A DNA stretch of 64,000 nucleotides. Source: Alistipes sp. (lineage in GTDB: Bacteria > Bacteroidota > Bacteroidia > Bacteroidales > Rikenellaceae). This document shows positions 8,971-18,477 of this stretch, piece by piece. Position 1 is the stretch's first letter. Every line of letters begins with the position of its first letter. Location of the stretch: NCBI GenBank assembly GCA_017398555.1, contig JAFQFV010000029.1:1-64000 (forward strand), read 5' to 3'. The translations under genes were made by a program, and so were the position numbers. A model generated the notes under the pieces. The model was not told the DNA's origin. It saw only the letters and a list, made by a program, of their open reading frames with translations, and searched no databases.

Positions 8971-9225
8971 TTGGCTATTAACATAACTCAGTCGGCTTGC
9001 CGACACCGCTTAAAGTTCAATGGCTAATAATAGCCAATGGCGTAAATATTATAAACTGCAAAAAGGGACATTTCATTTGGCACCCGTTTCGCTTGCGAAA
9101 CAAAGCCTCCCTTTGCCAAAGGGAGGTTTGGAGGGAATGTCAATATGGCAGCATTCTCAGAATGCTTGTTTTTTGGAACAAATGTTCCGAACACATTATA
9201 AACTGTAAAAAGGGACATTTGTCCC
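8971..9225 (+). repeat. Hairpin-rich leader of der with a duplicated 26-bp block
   Basis: Perfect small hairpins follow one another: GTCGGC/GCCGAC (8991-9004), TGGCT/AGCCA (9021-9036), GTTTCGC/GCGAAAC (9086-9101), CCTCCCTTTG/CAAAGGGAGG (9106-9126), AGCATTCT/AGAATGCT (9150-9166), GGAACA/TGTTCC (9175-9188) and GGGACA/TGTCCC (9212-9225). TTGGCTATTA (8971-8980) also pairs with 9028-9037 around the first hairpin. A 26-bp block at 9048-9073 recurs at 9195-9220 with one difference. No gene is supported. It may be a structured leader or an assembly of REP-like repeats. Confidence 0.7.
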
Positions 9226-9235
9226 AAAAAACACT

Positions 9236-10540
9236 ATGAGTTTAGTTGCAATCGTAGGTCGCCCGAATGTGGGCAAAAGTACACTCTTCAACCGCCTTGT
9301 GGGTCAGCGTCAGGCTATTGTCGATGCTACGGCAGGTACAACGCGTGATCGTCACTATGGAAAGACCGACTGGTGTGGTCGCGAGTTTTCGATTATCGAC
9401 ACGGGTGGTTATACTGTAAATAGCGAGGATATCTTCGAGGATGAGATTCGCCGACAGGTGCTGCTCGCAATTGAGGAGGCGGATGTAATTCTCTTCCTTG
9501 TTGAGGTTGGCACAGGCGTTACCGATCTTGATATGATGATGGCGGAGATTTTGCGCCGTGCAAAGAAGCGTGTGATTCTTGTCTGCAATAAGGTGGATAA
9601 CTACGACCTGATATACAACTCGCACGAGTTCTACACACTCGGCCTGGGCGATCCGTTCTGCATCAGTTCTATGTCCGGCAGCGGTACAGGTGAGTTGATG
9701 GATGAGATTCTCAAGCTGCTGCCTGAGGACTGCTCGGCAAATGAGCTGGAGGATCTGCCACGCATCACTATCGTAGGTCGTCCGAATGTGGGTAAGTCAT
9801 CTATGACAAACGCGCTGCTGGGTCAGGATAGAAATATCGTCACCAACATCGCAGGTACTACCCGTGACTCTATCCATACCCGCTATAACAAGTACGGCAT
9901 GGATTTCTACCTTGTCGATACAGCAGGTATGCGTAAGAAGGGTAAGACTATGGAGGATTTGGAGTTCTACTCTGTTATGCGCTCTATTCGAGCTATCGAG
10001 GCGTCGGATGTCTGTATCCTTATGCTCGATGCACAGCAGGGTATCGAGTCGCAAGACCTTAATATTCACAACCTTATCGTGCGTAACCGCAAGGGCTGCG
10101 TGATTGTTGTCAATAAGTGGGACCTTGTCGAGAAGGAGAATAACACCATGAAGGAGTGGAAGGAGTTTTTGGAGAAGAAACTCGCCCCATTTAGCGATAT
10201 CCCAATCATCTTCACCTCGGCACTGCACAAGCAGCGTATCCTCGATGTGCTCCAGACCGCTATCCGCGTCTGCAACTCACGCTCACGCCGCATCCCGACC
10301 TCGGAGCTTAACGACTTTATCCTGCCAATTATCGAGACAACCCCTCCACCAACCGTGAAGGGTAAGTATATCCGCATCAAGTATGCAATGCAGCTGCCAA
10401 CCCCAACTCCGCAGTTCGCATTCTTCTGCAACCTCCCGCAGTATATCCGCGAGAACTATCGCCGCTTCCTGGAGAACCATATCCGCGAGCAGTATGATTT
10501 TTCGGGAGTGCCTATTCAGATATACTTCCGCCAAAAATAA
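9236..10540 (+). CDS. der: Ribosome biogenesis GTPase Der (EngA)
   Basis: Essential tandem GTPase that helps to assemble the 50S subunit. In 434 residues there are two G domains, each with G1 GRPNVGKS (residues 8 and about 178), G3 DTGG or DTAG, and G4 NKVD or NKWD, followed by the C-terminal KH-like domain (about 350-434). Length fits the family. It is transcribed alone behind the hairpin-rich leader and is followed immediately by an array of palindromic repeats, whose first hairpin probably ends its transcript. Confidence 0.97.
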   Translation: MSLVAIVGRPNVGKSTLFNRLVGQRQAIVDATAGTTRDRHYGKTDWCGREFSIIDTGGYTVNSEDIFEDEIRRQVLLAIEEADVILFLVEVGTGVTDLDMMMAEILRRAKKRVILVCNKVDNYDLIYNSHEFYTLGLGDPFCISSMSGSGTGELMDEILKLLPEDCSANELEDLPRITIVGRPNVGKSSMTNALLGQDRNIVTNIAGTTRDSIHTRYNKYGMDFYLVDTAGMRKKGKTMEDLEFYSVMRSIRAIEASDVCILMLDAQQGIESQDLNIHNLIVRNRKGCVIVVNKWDLVEKENNTMKEWKEFLEKKLAPFSDIPIIFTSALHKQRILDVLQTAIRVCNSRSRRIPTSELNDFILPIIETTPPPTVKGKYIRIKYAMQLPTPTPQFAFFCNLPQYIRENYRRFLENHIREQYDFSGVPIQIYFRQK

Positions 10541-10832
10541 ATTTGTCGTGATAGCGGGGCATCTACTTCCGCTAACCCAAATAACCAGCAAAGGGCAGTA
10601 CGTTTTGTACAGCCCTTCGCTGTTTTTTGTGCCGAGCGTTGTACCTGCCCCACTCTGACGACAAATGCGTGCACATATTGAGTAAAGTGCAAATATTTTT
10701 GACGGCAAATGAGTGCATAGAGTAATCGGTGTGCAAATTTGCTGTACATCCCTAAAAGCCCTGCAATGGTTGTACATTTAAGTACTATTCATCGTAGGGT
10801 TTTCTACACGATGTACCACTTTGCCGACAAAA
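10541..10832 (+). repeat. Array A of interspersed palindromic repeats (after der)
   Basis: Unit A1 (10541-10666, 126 bp) starts next to the der stop codon. It has 9-bp perfect ends ATTTGTCGT/ACGACAAAT, subterminal arms GGGGCA/TGCCCC, inner arms TAC/GTA and CGCT/AGCG, and an apical hairpin AAGGGC-GTAC/GTAC-GCCCTT (10587-10621) followed by TTTTTT, a likely terminator. A2 (10667-10710) is a remnant ending GACGGCAAAT. A3 (10711-10832) has middle arms GTACATC/GATGTAC, an apical GTAC...GTAC hairpin, and ends CCGACAAAA. No protein is supported. Confidence 0.85.
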
Positions 10833-10910
10833 GGATGTGCGAATATGGTTAGAGAAGAGCTTGGCATAGAGATTGATATTTTGCTTGTCGTAAACAAAAA
10901 CATCAAAGCT

Positions 10911-11477
10911 ATGAGAAAATTTTTACTTTCATTATCGACCGTAGTGGTTGTATTGGGTGGCTTTTTTGGCTGCTCGCAGCAGAAACAGTGGAATCGAGAG
11001 CAGCGACAGGCACTTCGTCAGATGTTGCGCGAGTATAGAGATATAGTCTATCTCGAAAATCTCACTGAGGCGGAGTATATGCTCTTTGCCGATGAGGTTG
11101 CCGCAGCTATCGAGCAGAGCTATCCTGTATATACGACCTTTATAGAGATGCCTGCCGTAAATGATACCGTGCAGGTCTATGTCGTAACGACGATAGTCGA
11201 TCAGCTCAACGCCGATGTGCGCAATATGCGCCATCTGTTCCCGTATAACTCGTTAGTGCAGGCAAATGTTCTGCCGTCGGGACTCGACAGAGTGCAGCAA
11301 AATGCCTTCTACAAGTGCCTTGCGCAGAAGGTGAACTACACCTACCCCGATGTCGAGAGTTTTGTAAATGCTATGCTCTCGGATACAACCTCGATGTCCA
11401 CTATCAACCAACTGCAACAGCAGTGCGCAGCCGACCTCTTCGGTTGGGAGATTGATATTATCGAGATTGCAGAGTAA
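10911..11477 (+). CDS. Hypothetical lipoprotein
   Basis: Unrecognised 188-residue protein with a lipoprotein signal peptide: MRKFLLSLSTVVVVLGG followed by lipobox FFGC (Cys24). I place the start at this ATG; the longer in-frame extension of 30 residues runs back towards the repeat array and would bury the signal peptide. The mature part is acidic to neutral, largely helical in appearance, with no transmembrane segment and no motif I can name. Monocistronic between the repeat array and a bidirectional terminator. Confidence 0.7.
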   Translation: MRKFLLSLSTVVVVLGGFFGCSQQKQWNREQRQALRQMLREYRDIVYLENLTEAEYMLFADEVAAAIEQSYPVYTTFIEMPAVNDTVQVYVVTTIVDQLNADVRNMRHLFPYNSLVQANVLPSGLDRVQQNAFYKCLAQKVNYTYPDVESFVNAMLSDTTSMSTINQLQQQCAADLFGWEIDIIEIAE

Positions 11478-11478
11478 A

Positions 11479-11509
11479 ACAAAGGCGTACCAATCGGTAC
11501 GCCTTTTGT
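11479..11509. terminator. Bidirectional intrinsic terminator
   Basis: GGCGTACC (11484-11491), loop AATC, GGTACGCC (11496-11503), flanked by AAA and TTTT, between the convergent lipoprotein gene and rpoN. Confidence 0.88.
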
Positions 11510-11515
11510 CTATTC

Positions 11516-12934
11516 TTAAATCTCTTTGCGAAGTCGGGCAACGGGTATTCCGAGCATTTCGCGGTATTTTGCCACCGTGCGGCGAGCGATGCGGTAACCC
11601 TTCTCATTGAGGATATTCATCAACTGCTCGTCCGTAAGAGGGTGGCGTTTATTCTCTTGCTCGATGCACTTCTCAAGTAGATTTTTAATCTCGTAGCTCG
11701 ACACCTCCTCGCCCGATGTGGTCTGCATAGCCTCCGAGAAGAGCGACTTGAGAAGTATAATGCCGAAAGAGGTCTGCACATACTTGCTGTTTGCCACGCG
11801 GGATACGGTCGATACGTCAAGACCTGTGCGGTCGGCTATATCCTTGAGAATCATCGGTTTAAGATGACTTCGGTCGCCATCCTTGAAGTACTCCTGCTGA
11901 TAGTCGAGAATCGTCTGCATAGTACGCATCAGGGTATCGTGGCGCTGCTTTATTGCCGACATAAACCACTTTGCGGCATCGATTTTACTCTTGACAAACT
12001 GCACCGCCTCCCTCTCCTGCTCGCTCATACGGCTGTCGCTCTTGCCCTGCATCTGGCGAATGACATCCATATAGTGACGGTTGATTTTGAGCTCAGGGAT
12101 GTTGTAAGAGTTGAGCTGTAGGTCAAAGACTCCGTCGTGGTAGTCGAGGATAAAGTCGGGGATAATATATGGTGCGCTATCGCTATCCTCGGCAAAGAGG
12201 TTGCCCGGCTTTGGTGACAGGTGCTGAATCTCCTGCACAGCTGCACGGAACTGCTCCTCAGTGACGCCAAGGCGTGCGAGCATACGCTCATAGTGTTTCT
12301 TTACGAACTCCTCAAAGTGGTTTTCGAGAATCTCAAAGGCGAGCTTTTTTGCCGGAGTATCAAGCGGCTGACCGCTCAGTTGCAACAGCAAAGACTCTCT
12401 TAAGTCGCGGGCGCCAACACCCACAGGCTCAAGGTGTTGGATGATGCCCAGCAGTCGCTCAAGCTCGTCGATGCTCACCTCGATACCTAAAGTAAAGGCG
12501 ATGTCGTCAGATAGTGATTGTAAATCGCGACGCAGGTAGCCATCGCTGTCGATACTGCCGACGATAAACTCGGCGAGCTGTCGCTCGATGTCGTTCAGAT
12601 TTTTGAAACCGAGCTGTTCGATAAGTGACTCTTGCAAAGAACGACCGCCCGAAATCTGAAAATTTCGGGGGCGGTCGTCTTTTGAGTAGTGGTTCAGACG
12701 AGTCTTGTACGAAGGGGTATCATCCTCCTTCAGATACTCGTCCATAGATATCTCTTTTGGCTCCTCGCCCTCGTTCTCGGAGTGGTCCTCCTCAAGGACG
12801 ATGTTCTGCTCAATCTCCTGTTTGATTCGCTGCTCAAGCATAGCTGCAGGCAGCTCCAGCAGTTTTATCATCTGTATCTGCTGGGGCGAAAGTTTCTGCT
12901 GTTGCAGAAGTTGTTGTCTTTGTGAAAGTGCCAT
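11516..12934 (-). CDS. rpoN: RNA polymerase sigma-54 factor
   Basis: Alternative sigma factor that directs RNA polymerase to -24/-12 promoters and needs AAA+ activators. The 472-residue protein has the Gln/Leu-rich region I at the N-terminus (residues 1-50), an acidic region II (about 52-75), the core-binding domain, and the C-terminal RpoN box ARRTVAKYRE near residue 452. Length fits the family. It is 42 bp downstream of asnS on the same strand. No sigma-54 activator is encoded in this window. Confidence 0.95.
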   Translation of the reverse strand: MALSQRQQLLQQQKLSPQQIQMIKLLELPAAMLEQRIKQEIEQNIVLEEDHSENEGEEPKEISMDEYLKEDDTPSYKTRLNHYSKDDRPRNFQISGGRSLQESLIEQLGFKNLNDIERQLAEFIVGSIDSDGYLRRDLQSLSDDIAFTLGIEVSIDELERLLGIIQHLEPVGVGARDLRESLLLQLSGQPLDTPAKKLAFEILENHFEEFVKKHYERMLARLGVTEEQFRAAVQEIQHLSPKPGNLFAEDSDSAPYIIPDFILDYHDGVFDLQLNSYNIPELKINRHYMDVIRQMQGKSDSRMSEQEREAVQFVKSKIDAAKWFMSAIKQRHDTLMRTMQTILDYQQEYFKDGDRSHLKPMILKDIADRTGLDVSTVSRVANSKYVQTSFGIILLKSLFSEAMQTTSGEEVSSYEIKNLLEKCIEQENKRHPLTDEQLMNILNEKGYRIARRTVAKYREMLGIPVARLRKEI

Positions 12935-12976
12935 AAATTAACAAATTTTTCGCCTCAAACCGGAGCGCAGCAGGTT

Positions 12977-14356
12977 TTAGAACTCTGCGTTCTTCGGTGT
13001 ACGTGGGAATGGGATAACGTCACGGATGTTACCCATACCTGTTACAAAGAGCAGCAGACGCTCGAAGCCCAGACCGAAGCCTGAGTGAGGTGCTGAGCCC
13101 CAACGACGTGTGTCGAGGTACCACCACATATCCTTCTCCGGAATTTGAAGCTCCTCAATGCGTGCACGAAGCTTGCCATAGTCAGCCTCACGCTCTGATC
13201 CGCCGATAATCTCGCCGATTTTCGGGAACAAAACATCCATAGCGCGTACAGTCTTGCCATCCTCGTTCTGCTTCATATAGAAGGCCTTAATCTCCTTCGG
13301 ATAGTTGATAAGGATTACAGGACGCTTGAAGTGCTCCTCAACAAGGTAGCGCTCGTGCTCTGACTGCAGATCTGCACCCCAGTGGCAAGGGAACTCGAAC
13401 TTGCGACCTGACTCCTGAAGGATGCGGATACCCTCGGTGTAGTCGAGGCGGACAAAGTCGTTCTCAAGGACGAAGTTCAGACGCTCGATAAGCTCCTTGT
13501 CCCACATCTTGTTCATAAACTCAAGATCCTCGCGGCAGTTCTCAAGGGCGTAACGGATAAGGTACTTGAGGAACTCCTCTGCAAGGTTCATATTGTCCTC
13601 CAGCTCGTAGAATGCCATCTCAGGCTCAATCATCCAGAACTCTGCGAGGTGGCGTGGAGTGTTTGAATTCTCTGCGCGGAAAGTAGGGCCAAAGGTGTAA
13701 ATCTGACCGAGTGACAACGCACCGAGCTCGCCCTCAAGCTGACCTGAAACGGTAAGAGAGCAAGGCTTGCCAAAGAAGTCCTGGTTGTAGTCGATAGCAC
13801 CATCCTCACCCTTTGGCAGGTTGTTCATATCCATTGTAGTCACCTGGAACATCGCACCTGCACCCTCGCAGTCAGAGGCTGTGATAAGTGGGGTGTGGAA
13901 GTAGTAGAAGCCCTTGTCGTTGAAGAACTTATGGATAGCATAAGCCATAGCGTGACGGATACGAAGCACAGCACCAAAGGTGTTTGTGCGCGGACGAAGA
14001 TAGGCAATATCTCGCAAGAACTCGAGCGAGTGACCCTTCTTCTGAAGTGGGTATGTCTCAGGGTCCGCAGTGCCGTAAACCTCGATGCTCGCAGCCTGTA
14101 CCTCTACGCCCTGACCTGCGCCAAGACTCTCAACAAGAGTACCCTTTACACAGATGCAGGCACCTGTAGTGACGCTCTTGAGCTCCTCCTCGGCAATCTT
14201 CTGCAGATCGACAACAATCTGAATGTTGGCAACGCAACTACCATCGTTGAGTGCGATGAAAGCTACATTTTTGTTGCCACGCTTTGTTCTAACCCAACCC
14301 TTGACAACAACCTCGGTGTTGTAAGCAGTTGATTTCAATAATTCGGCAATACGCAT
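12977..14356 (-). CDS. asnS: Asparagine--tRNA ligase
   Basis: Class IIb aminoacyl-tRNA synthetase that charges tRNA-Asn. The 459-residue protein has an N-terminal OB-fold anticodon-binding domain (about 1-110, [16 protein letters not shown]) and a catalytic core with motif 2 around [19 protein letters not shown] and motif 3 [10 protein letters not shown]. The presence of Asn-specific features rather than AspRS ones (length, N-terminal TKR) supports AsnRS. Promoter element TAACTTTG lies about 45 bp upstream on the minus strand. Confidence 0.95.
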   Translation of the reverse strand: MRIAELLKSTAYNTEVVVKGWVRTKRGNKNVAFIALNDGSCVANIQIVVDLQKIAEEELKSVTTGACICVKGTLVESLGAGQGVEVQAASIEVYGTADPETYPLQKKGHSLEFLRDIAYLRPRTNTFGAVLRIRHAMAYAIHKFFNDKGFYYFHTPLITASDCEGAGAMFQVTTMDMNNLPKGEDGAIDYNQDFFGKPCSLTVSGQLEGELGALSLGQIYTFGPTFRAENSNTPRHLAEFWMIEPEMAFYELEDNMNLAEEFLKYLIRYALENCREDLEFMNKMWDKELIERLNFVLENDFVRLDYTEGIRILQESGRKFEFPCHWGADLQSEHERYLVEEHFKRPVILINYPKEIKAFYMKQNEDGKTVRAMDVLFPKIGEIIGGSEREADYGKLRARIEELQIPEKDMWWYLDTRRWGSAPHSGFGLGFERLLLFVTGMGNIRDVIPFPRTPKNAEF

Positions 14357-14399
14357 AGTTATTTTTCGTTTTGTTATTGTATTCTTCTATTCTAACCTG

Positions 14400-14429
14400 C
14401 AAAGTTACAAAAAATCAGTGGAATAACAA
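14400..14429 (-). promoter_or_regulatory. Promoter for asnS
   Basis: Minus-strand TAACTTTG (14407-14400) with a TTG 19 bp upstream (14429-14427) fits the Bacteroidetes promoter pattern. Confidence 0.55.
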
Positions 14430-14493
14430 TAATAAGAGGGTAGAATAATTGATTATTATTCTATTCGCCATTGATTACGTGGGATAAAAGATC

Positions 14494-17097
14494 TTATTGT
14501 GACTCTTTAAGTTTATTGAGTCGCATTACAATGGAGGTTTGACTACGACCCATTTTTGAAGATATATATTTAATACTTTTCCCTTCGTTATGAAGACTTA
14601 ATAAGAACTGGTCTGCTGCTTGTGTCCACCTCTTATTTGCATTCGGATGTTTTGCATAACTATCCTCTGTTATTTTTTCTGGGTGCAAGAACTCGCTAAC
14701 AAAGATTGAAGGAAAACGTTTATCATACAATACAATTGTTTTAACTTTCGCTCTTGTTATTGCAACATAAAATAATCTTCTCTCTTCTCCAAATGGATAT
14801 TGGTCGCTTTTTGTTAGTACATAGTTCAGTACGGGGTCATCGTTAATCATAGATGGGAAACCATAAGTATCTTTGTTGCATTGTAAAAGAATTACATAGT
14901 CTGCCTCTAGACCTTTTGACTTGTGAACAGTTAAAAATTCAATCTTGCGTCCGTTAATTATGTAGTAAAATCTGTTGCCGTCATTAGTTGAACGATATGT
15001 AAATGACAGATAATAATCATCAAAAGAATAGCGACCTAACAGGAAAATAGATTTGTTAGCAGGGATGGATGCTATGAGCTTCTCAATTTCGTTGCAATAT
15101 TCGTTTCTGTCATAGGCGCAGAACTCCAATTCGGTTTTGGTGTTACGGTTGAATGGATGAATGTTCTTTTTGAGTTGAGTACTATTGCGCTGTATAAACG
15201 CAGAAGACATTGATATTAAAGGTTCTCCAAATCGATATGTAGTTTCAATCCTATTTACTTCCGTTGCTCCGAAATAGATAGGGAATTGGTTGAAAAGAGC
15301 CATGTCACTTCCTGAAAAACGATATATGGATTGCCAATCATCGCCAACGCAATATAGTTTTGCAGGGGGATTGCCCTCTCTTAAAACTTTTAGAAAATTG
15401 TAACGATCAATAGAAATGTCTTGAAATTCGTCTACAATAATGTAATCAAATTCAACAGGATGAGAGGAACGACATATTTCAGTTGCTTGAAGTATAGCAT
15501 CTGTAAAGTCTATCTGATTTCTATCTTGTAGGGCTTGAATATAGTGTTTGTAAACAGGTAGAAAAATATGTTTTATTATAAATTCACTACGATCGTCATT
15601 GGCGATTTCTACTTGCCTGATTATTTCTTGGATCGGCTCGCAACTCGATTTGGCTAATGTGATAAATGTAGCTACAAGTCTTATAAACGACTTTTCTTGT
15701 TTGCTATTCTTTGGTAAGATTAAGTCATACAATTCCTCTTCTGATTTCTGGCAGATGGGCACACCTGCATCGGTAAGTAATAGCTTCAGTTTTTCTTTAA
15801 TGTCTGTGTGATAAAAGTCGGCGCTTGATGTGGTTAATAGCTTTGTGCCAAACTTATTATGTGCAGTACGCTTCCATGTAATGCCGTCATTGTACTTCTT
15901 ATTAGCCTCCTCATAAGACATGTTTTTATCTTTGGCAAACCATTCAGGGACAAGACTATGTTCATCTACGCCGAAATGTTCCAAATATATACGTCTGGTT
16001 TTACCATCTTGCTTGAAGTAGATGGAAAAATCAGGGCGATATTGGGAATACATAGCATCTGCTACAGGGTGCTCGTATTCCTCTTCGTATCTAAATTTTA
16101 TACCTAAAGATGAGAGTATAAAACATATCTTTTGTTCTTGTGCACTTCGGACATATATTACATTGCCATCCATGTCAGGGAACATTGCCTTGAGTTGTAT
16201 ATTTTTAAGCTCGGATAATTGCTCTCGTCTTTCGCTCTTTTTTCGTTCCCAATCAGTTTCCTCAATCTGAAATTCTGTAAAATAACGCAAAACTCCTTTT
16301 TTGAAATCTGGGTTATTTAGAAGCTTATGATAGATGGATATGAATAGAGTGTCAGTGTTGTCACAAATAGATGGTTTAATTCCTGTAGTTCGACCGATAA
16401 TATCAAGAGCTAATTTATGGAACGTATATCCATTCAAGCCTTTGGTTCCCATCCTCTCTGTAAGCTCGGCTGCGGCTTTGTTCGTGTAGCTTATAAGAAG
16501 AATCCGTTTGGGATCGATGCCTTGAATCTCGGTTAGATATTTTACTTTGCCTACGATAGAAGATGTCTTTCCGCTACCAGCACTGCTAACTACTAGGCAA
16601 TTTTCTTCTAATGAGACAATAGAGCGTCGTTGTTGTGGGTCTAATGGATATGTAAGACAGGTGTTGAAGAATACTTTATGTATCTCCAATAGATGATGAA
16701 TTACTTCGTCATTGTGCTGTTTGATGAATGGACTTAGATTCCTAAAGTCATTGATAAATTTGGTAATAATTGCAGGAGGCTGAAGCTCGAAAAAAGAGAT
16801 CTTTTCTACAAGATCAGAGGCCTTTTGAAAATATCGAGAATAATGATCCTTTAATGCCTTCTCTTGAACTGACGAGATATACTTGCCGGCAAAATTATTG
16901 AAAATGTCGGAGGGAATGTCCGTAAATGGGGTTGAACTTTTAGTAGGTACCTGTTCAAGAGGATGGCTGTTGTATGAAATTTTTTCAATTTGTTCCGAAA
17001 ATGCTTTGATTTGCGCTTTGAGCCGTTTGCGTCTAGTAGCCATGACTGCAAGTGCAATGATAATTACACCAATAACTATAATCGGGAAAAGATTCAT
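14494..17097 (-). CDS. UvrD/Rep-type superfamily 1 helicase with inserted nuclease-like domain
   Basis: Probable ATP-dependent DNA translocase, 867 residues. Helicase motifs: I SSAGSGKTS (lysine near residue 176), II YIIVDEFQD, III GDDWQSIYRFSG, and VI FYVAITRAK. Between motif Ia and motif II there is a long insert with YRPDFSIYF...YLEHFG (about residues 340-370), which resembles the D...E/H core of PD-(D/E)XK or Vsr-like nucleases; that assignment is inference. The N-terminus has a hydrophobic anchor (residues 4-20), and the last 45 residues look like a SANT/HTH domain (RWTQAADQFLL...IVMRLNKL). The gene is clearly richer in A/T than its neighbours, which suggests transfer. No partner nuclease or defence gene is adjacent. 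Confidence 0.85.
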   Translation of the reverse strand: MNLFPIIVIGVIIIALAVMATRRKRLKAQIKAFSEQIEKISYNSHPLEQVPTKSSTPFTDIPSDIFNNFAGKYISSVQEKALKDHYSRYFQKASDLVEKISFFELQPPAIITKFINDFRNLSPFIKQHNDEVIHHLLEIHKVFFNTCLTYPLDPQQRRSIVSLEENCLVVSSAGSGKTSSIVGKVKYLTEIQGIDPKRILLISYTNKAAAELTERMGTKGLNGYTFHKLALDIIGRTTGIKPSICDNTDTLFISIYHKLLNNPDFKKGVLRYFTEFQIEETDWERKKSERREQLSELKNIQLKAMFPDMDGNVIYVRSAQEQKICFILSSLGIKFRYEEEYEHPVADAMYSQYRPDFSIYFKQDGKTRRIYLEHFGVDEHSLVPEWFAKDKNMSYEEANKKYNDGITWKRTAHNKFGTKLLTTSSADFYHTDIKEKLKLLLTDAGVPICQKSEEELYDLILPKNSKQEKSFIRLVATFITLAKSSCEPIQEIIRQVEIANDDRSEFIIKHIFLPVYKHYIQALQDRNQIDFTDAILQATEICRSSHPVEFDYIIVDEFQDISIDRYNFLKVLREGNPPAKLYCVGDDWQSIYRFSGSDMALFNQFPIYFGATEVNRIETTYRFGEPLISMSSAFIQRNSTQLKKNIHPFNRNTKTELEFCAYDRNEYCNEIEKLIASIPANKSIFLLGRYSFDDYYLSFTYRSTNDGNRFYYIINGRKIEFLTVHKSKGLEADYVILLQCNKDTYGFPSMINDDPVLNYVLTKSDQYPFGEERRLFYVAITRAKVKTIVLYDKRFPSIFVSEFLHPEKITEDSYAKHPNANKRWTQAADQFLLSLHNEGKSIKYISSKMGRSQTSIVMRLNKLKESQ

Positions 17098-17140
17098 ATG
17101 CCATACATCAATATGACTGCGAATTTACAAAAAATAATCG

Positions 17141-17148
17141 TATCTTTG
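17141..17148 (+). promoter_or_regulatory. -7 promoter element (TATCTTTG)
   Basis: TATCTTTG, 19 bp before the ATG of the GH2-like gene, fits TAnnTTTG. No clear TTTG at -33. Confidence 0.55.
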
Positions 17149-17167
17149 CAAAGTAATAGGACAAACA

Positions 17168-18472
17168 ATGAGAAAACTTGCAATATTTACCATTTTGTTG
17201 GCGCTTTGTGGTGCTGTTTCGGCGCAGAGAGTGTTGCGTAGCGAATTTACACTATACGATACTCGAGAGGATGCGCTGGCTTCAAATCACACACAGACCG
17301 TAAATCATATCCCATTTGCTCCCAAGAGTGCCGGTGCGTTAGGCGCAATAGAGATGGTGGCGATGGAGGTGGATGTGCCTGCGTCGTGGAACGATTATAA
17401 CACATATCTCCACCTTGAGAATACATTTTCAAGCTACGATGTGGCGATAAATGGCACGGTGGCCTTCTCTTCGGAGGATAGCACAACGCCCGCCGACTAC
17501 TTTATCTCGCCATATCTCAAGCAGGGGGCAAATAAGGTTACGCTTTTGTTGCGCCCATCCGCCTGCGCAGAGCTTGATGAGGGAACGCAAAGGTCTAAGG
17601 CTGAGCGATTTGCAAACTGCTATATCTTCGCACAGCATCGCACGGCAATCTACGATTTTGATGCGGCGATAGTTGTTGGTGAGGATAAAAAACTCCACCT
17701 CGAACTCGACCTTATTGCCGATAACAGCTTTAATTTCGAGGAGACCGTTACGCTCGGTTATGACATCTACACCCCTGAGAATAAGTTGGTCGATTATGCC
17801 GTTCGTGAGCTGATTGTCCCAGGCAGAAGCCGCGATACCCTCAAGGTGCGTGTCGATTTGGGTGCGGAACTGCGATACCTCTGGAGCGCAGCAAAACCAC
17901 ACCTCTATCGCTCGACCCTCTACGTCAAGCGAGGCAATAAACCTGTCGAGTATATTCCACTCTATATCGGTGCGGGGAAGACCACCTTCAAAGATGGTAA
18001 AATATATCGCAACGGAACAGCTATAACCATCAAGAGCGCCCCATATAACGCAGCGAAAAATCGCACCGAGACTCGCAAGGAGATTCTCGCCCTTAAGTCA
18101 AAGGGTATCAACACCTTAAAGCCCGACTCGCCGCAGCCGATATGGTTCTATGAACTCTGCGATAAGCTCGGAATTTATGTTGTTGAGCGCGCTGCAATAA
18201 ACCCCGTTTCAAAGAGCTCCGATCGCACCGTCGGCGGCACTCCATCGAATAATCCGCAACTGCTCGGAGAGTATCTCGACCGCATAAAGGGTATGTACTA
18301 CCGCACCCGTAACCACTCCTGCATCATCGCCTATACCCTCGGTGGCGAAAAGGCGGGTAACGGCTATTGTATGTATAAGGCCTTCCAGTGGCTTAAGTCC
18401 GTGGAGAAGGAGCGACCCGTCATTTGCTTGTCGGCGGAGGGGGAGTGGAATACGGACGATGTTCTCTTCTAA
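17168..18472 (+). CDS. Truncated glycoside hydrolase family 2-like protein, probably non-catalytic
   Basis: Exported protein of 434 residues with signal peptide MRKLAIFTILLALCGAVSA. Residues 20-270 resemble the sugar-binding and immunoglobulin-like domains of GH2 enzymes, and 280-430 the beginning of the TIM barrel (KSKGINTLKPDSPQP, NHSCIIAYTLGGEKAG). In GH2 the acid/base glutamate sits in a ...LGNE motif; here it reads LGGE (E394). The nucleophile normally lies some 70-100 residues further on, and this protein ends before it. So it is either a decayed beta-galactosidase-like enzyme or a binding protein. Array B of palindromic repeats follows the stop. Confidence 0.65.
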   Translation: MRKLAIFTILLALCGAVSAQRVLRSEFTLYDTREDALASNHTQTVNHIPFAPKSAGALGAIEMVAMEVDVPASWNDYNTYLHLENTFSSYDVAINGTVAFSSEDSTTPADYFISPYLKQGANKVTLLLRPSACAELDEGTQRSKAERFANCYIFAQHRTAIYDFDAAIVVGEDKKLHLELDLIADNSFNFEETVTLGYDIYTPENKLVDYAVRELIVPGRSRDTLKVRVDLGAELRYLWSAAKPHLYRSTLYVKRGNKPVEYIPLYIGAGKTTFKDGKIYRNGTAITIKSAPYNAAKNRTETRKEILALKSKGINTLKPDSPQPIWFYELCDKLGIYVVERAAINPVSKSSDRTVGGTPSNNPQLLGEYLDRIKGMYYRTRNHSCIIAYTLGGEKAGNGYCMYKAFQWLKSVEKERPVICLSAEGEWNTDDVLF

Positions 18473-18477
18473 CTAAC

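Noticed and set aside
8997..9239. Small ORF of 80 residues before der
   Set aside because: It consists of the hairpins and the duplicated 26-bp block and overlaps the der start; the apparent internal repeat is a translation of the DNA repeat.
10821..10910. N-terminal extension of the lipoprotein gene
   Set aside because: The upstream 30 codons begin at the edge of repeat array A, and the signal peptide with lipobox begins only at 10911.
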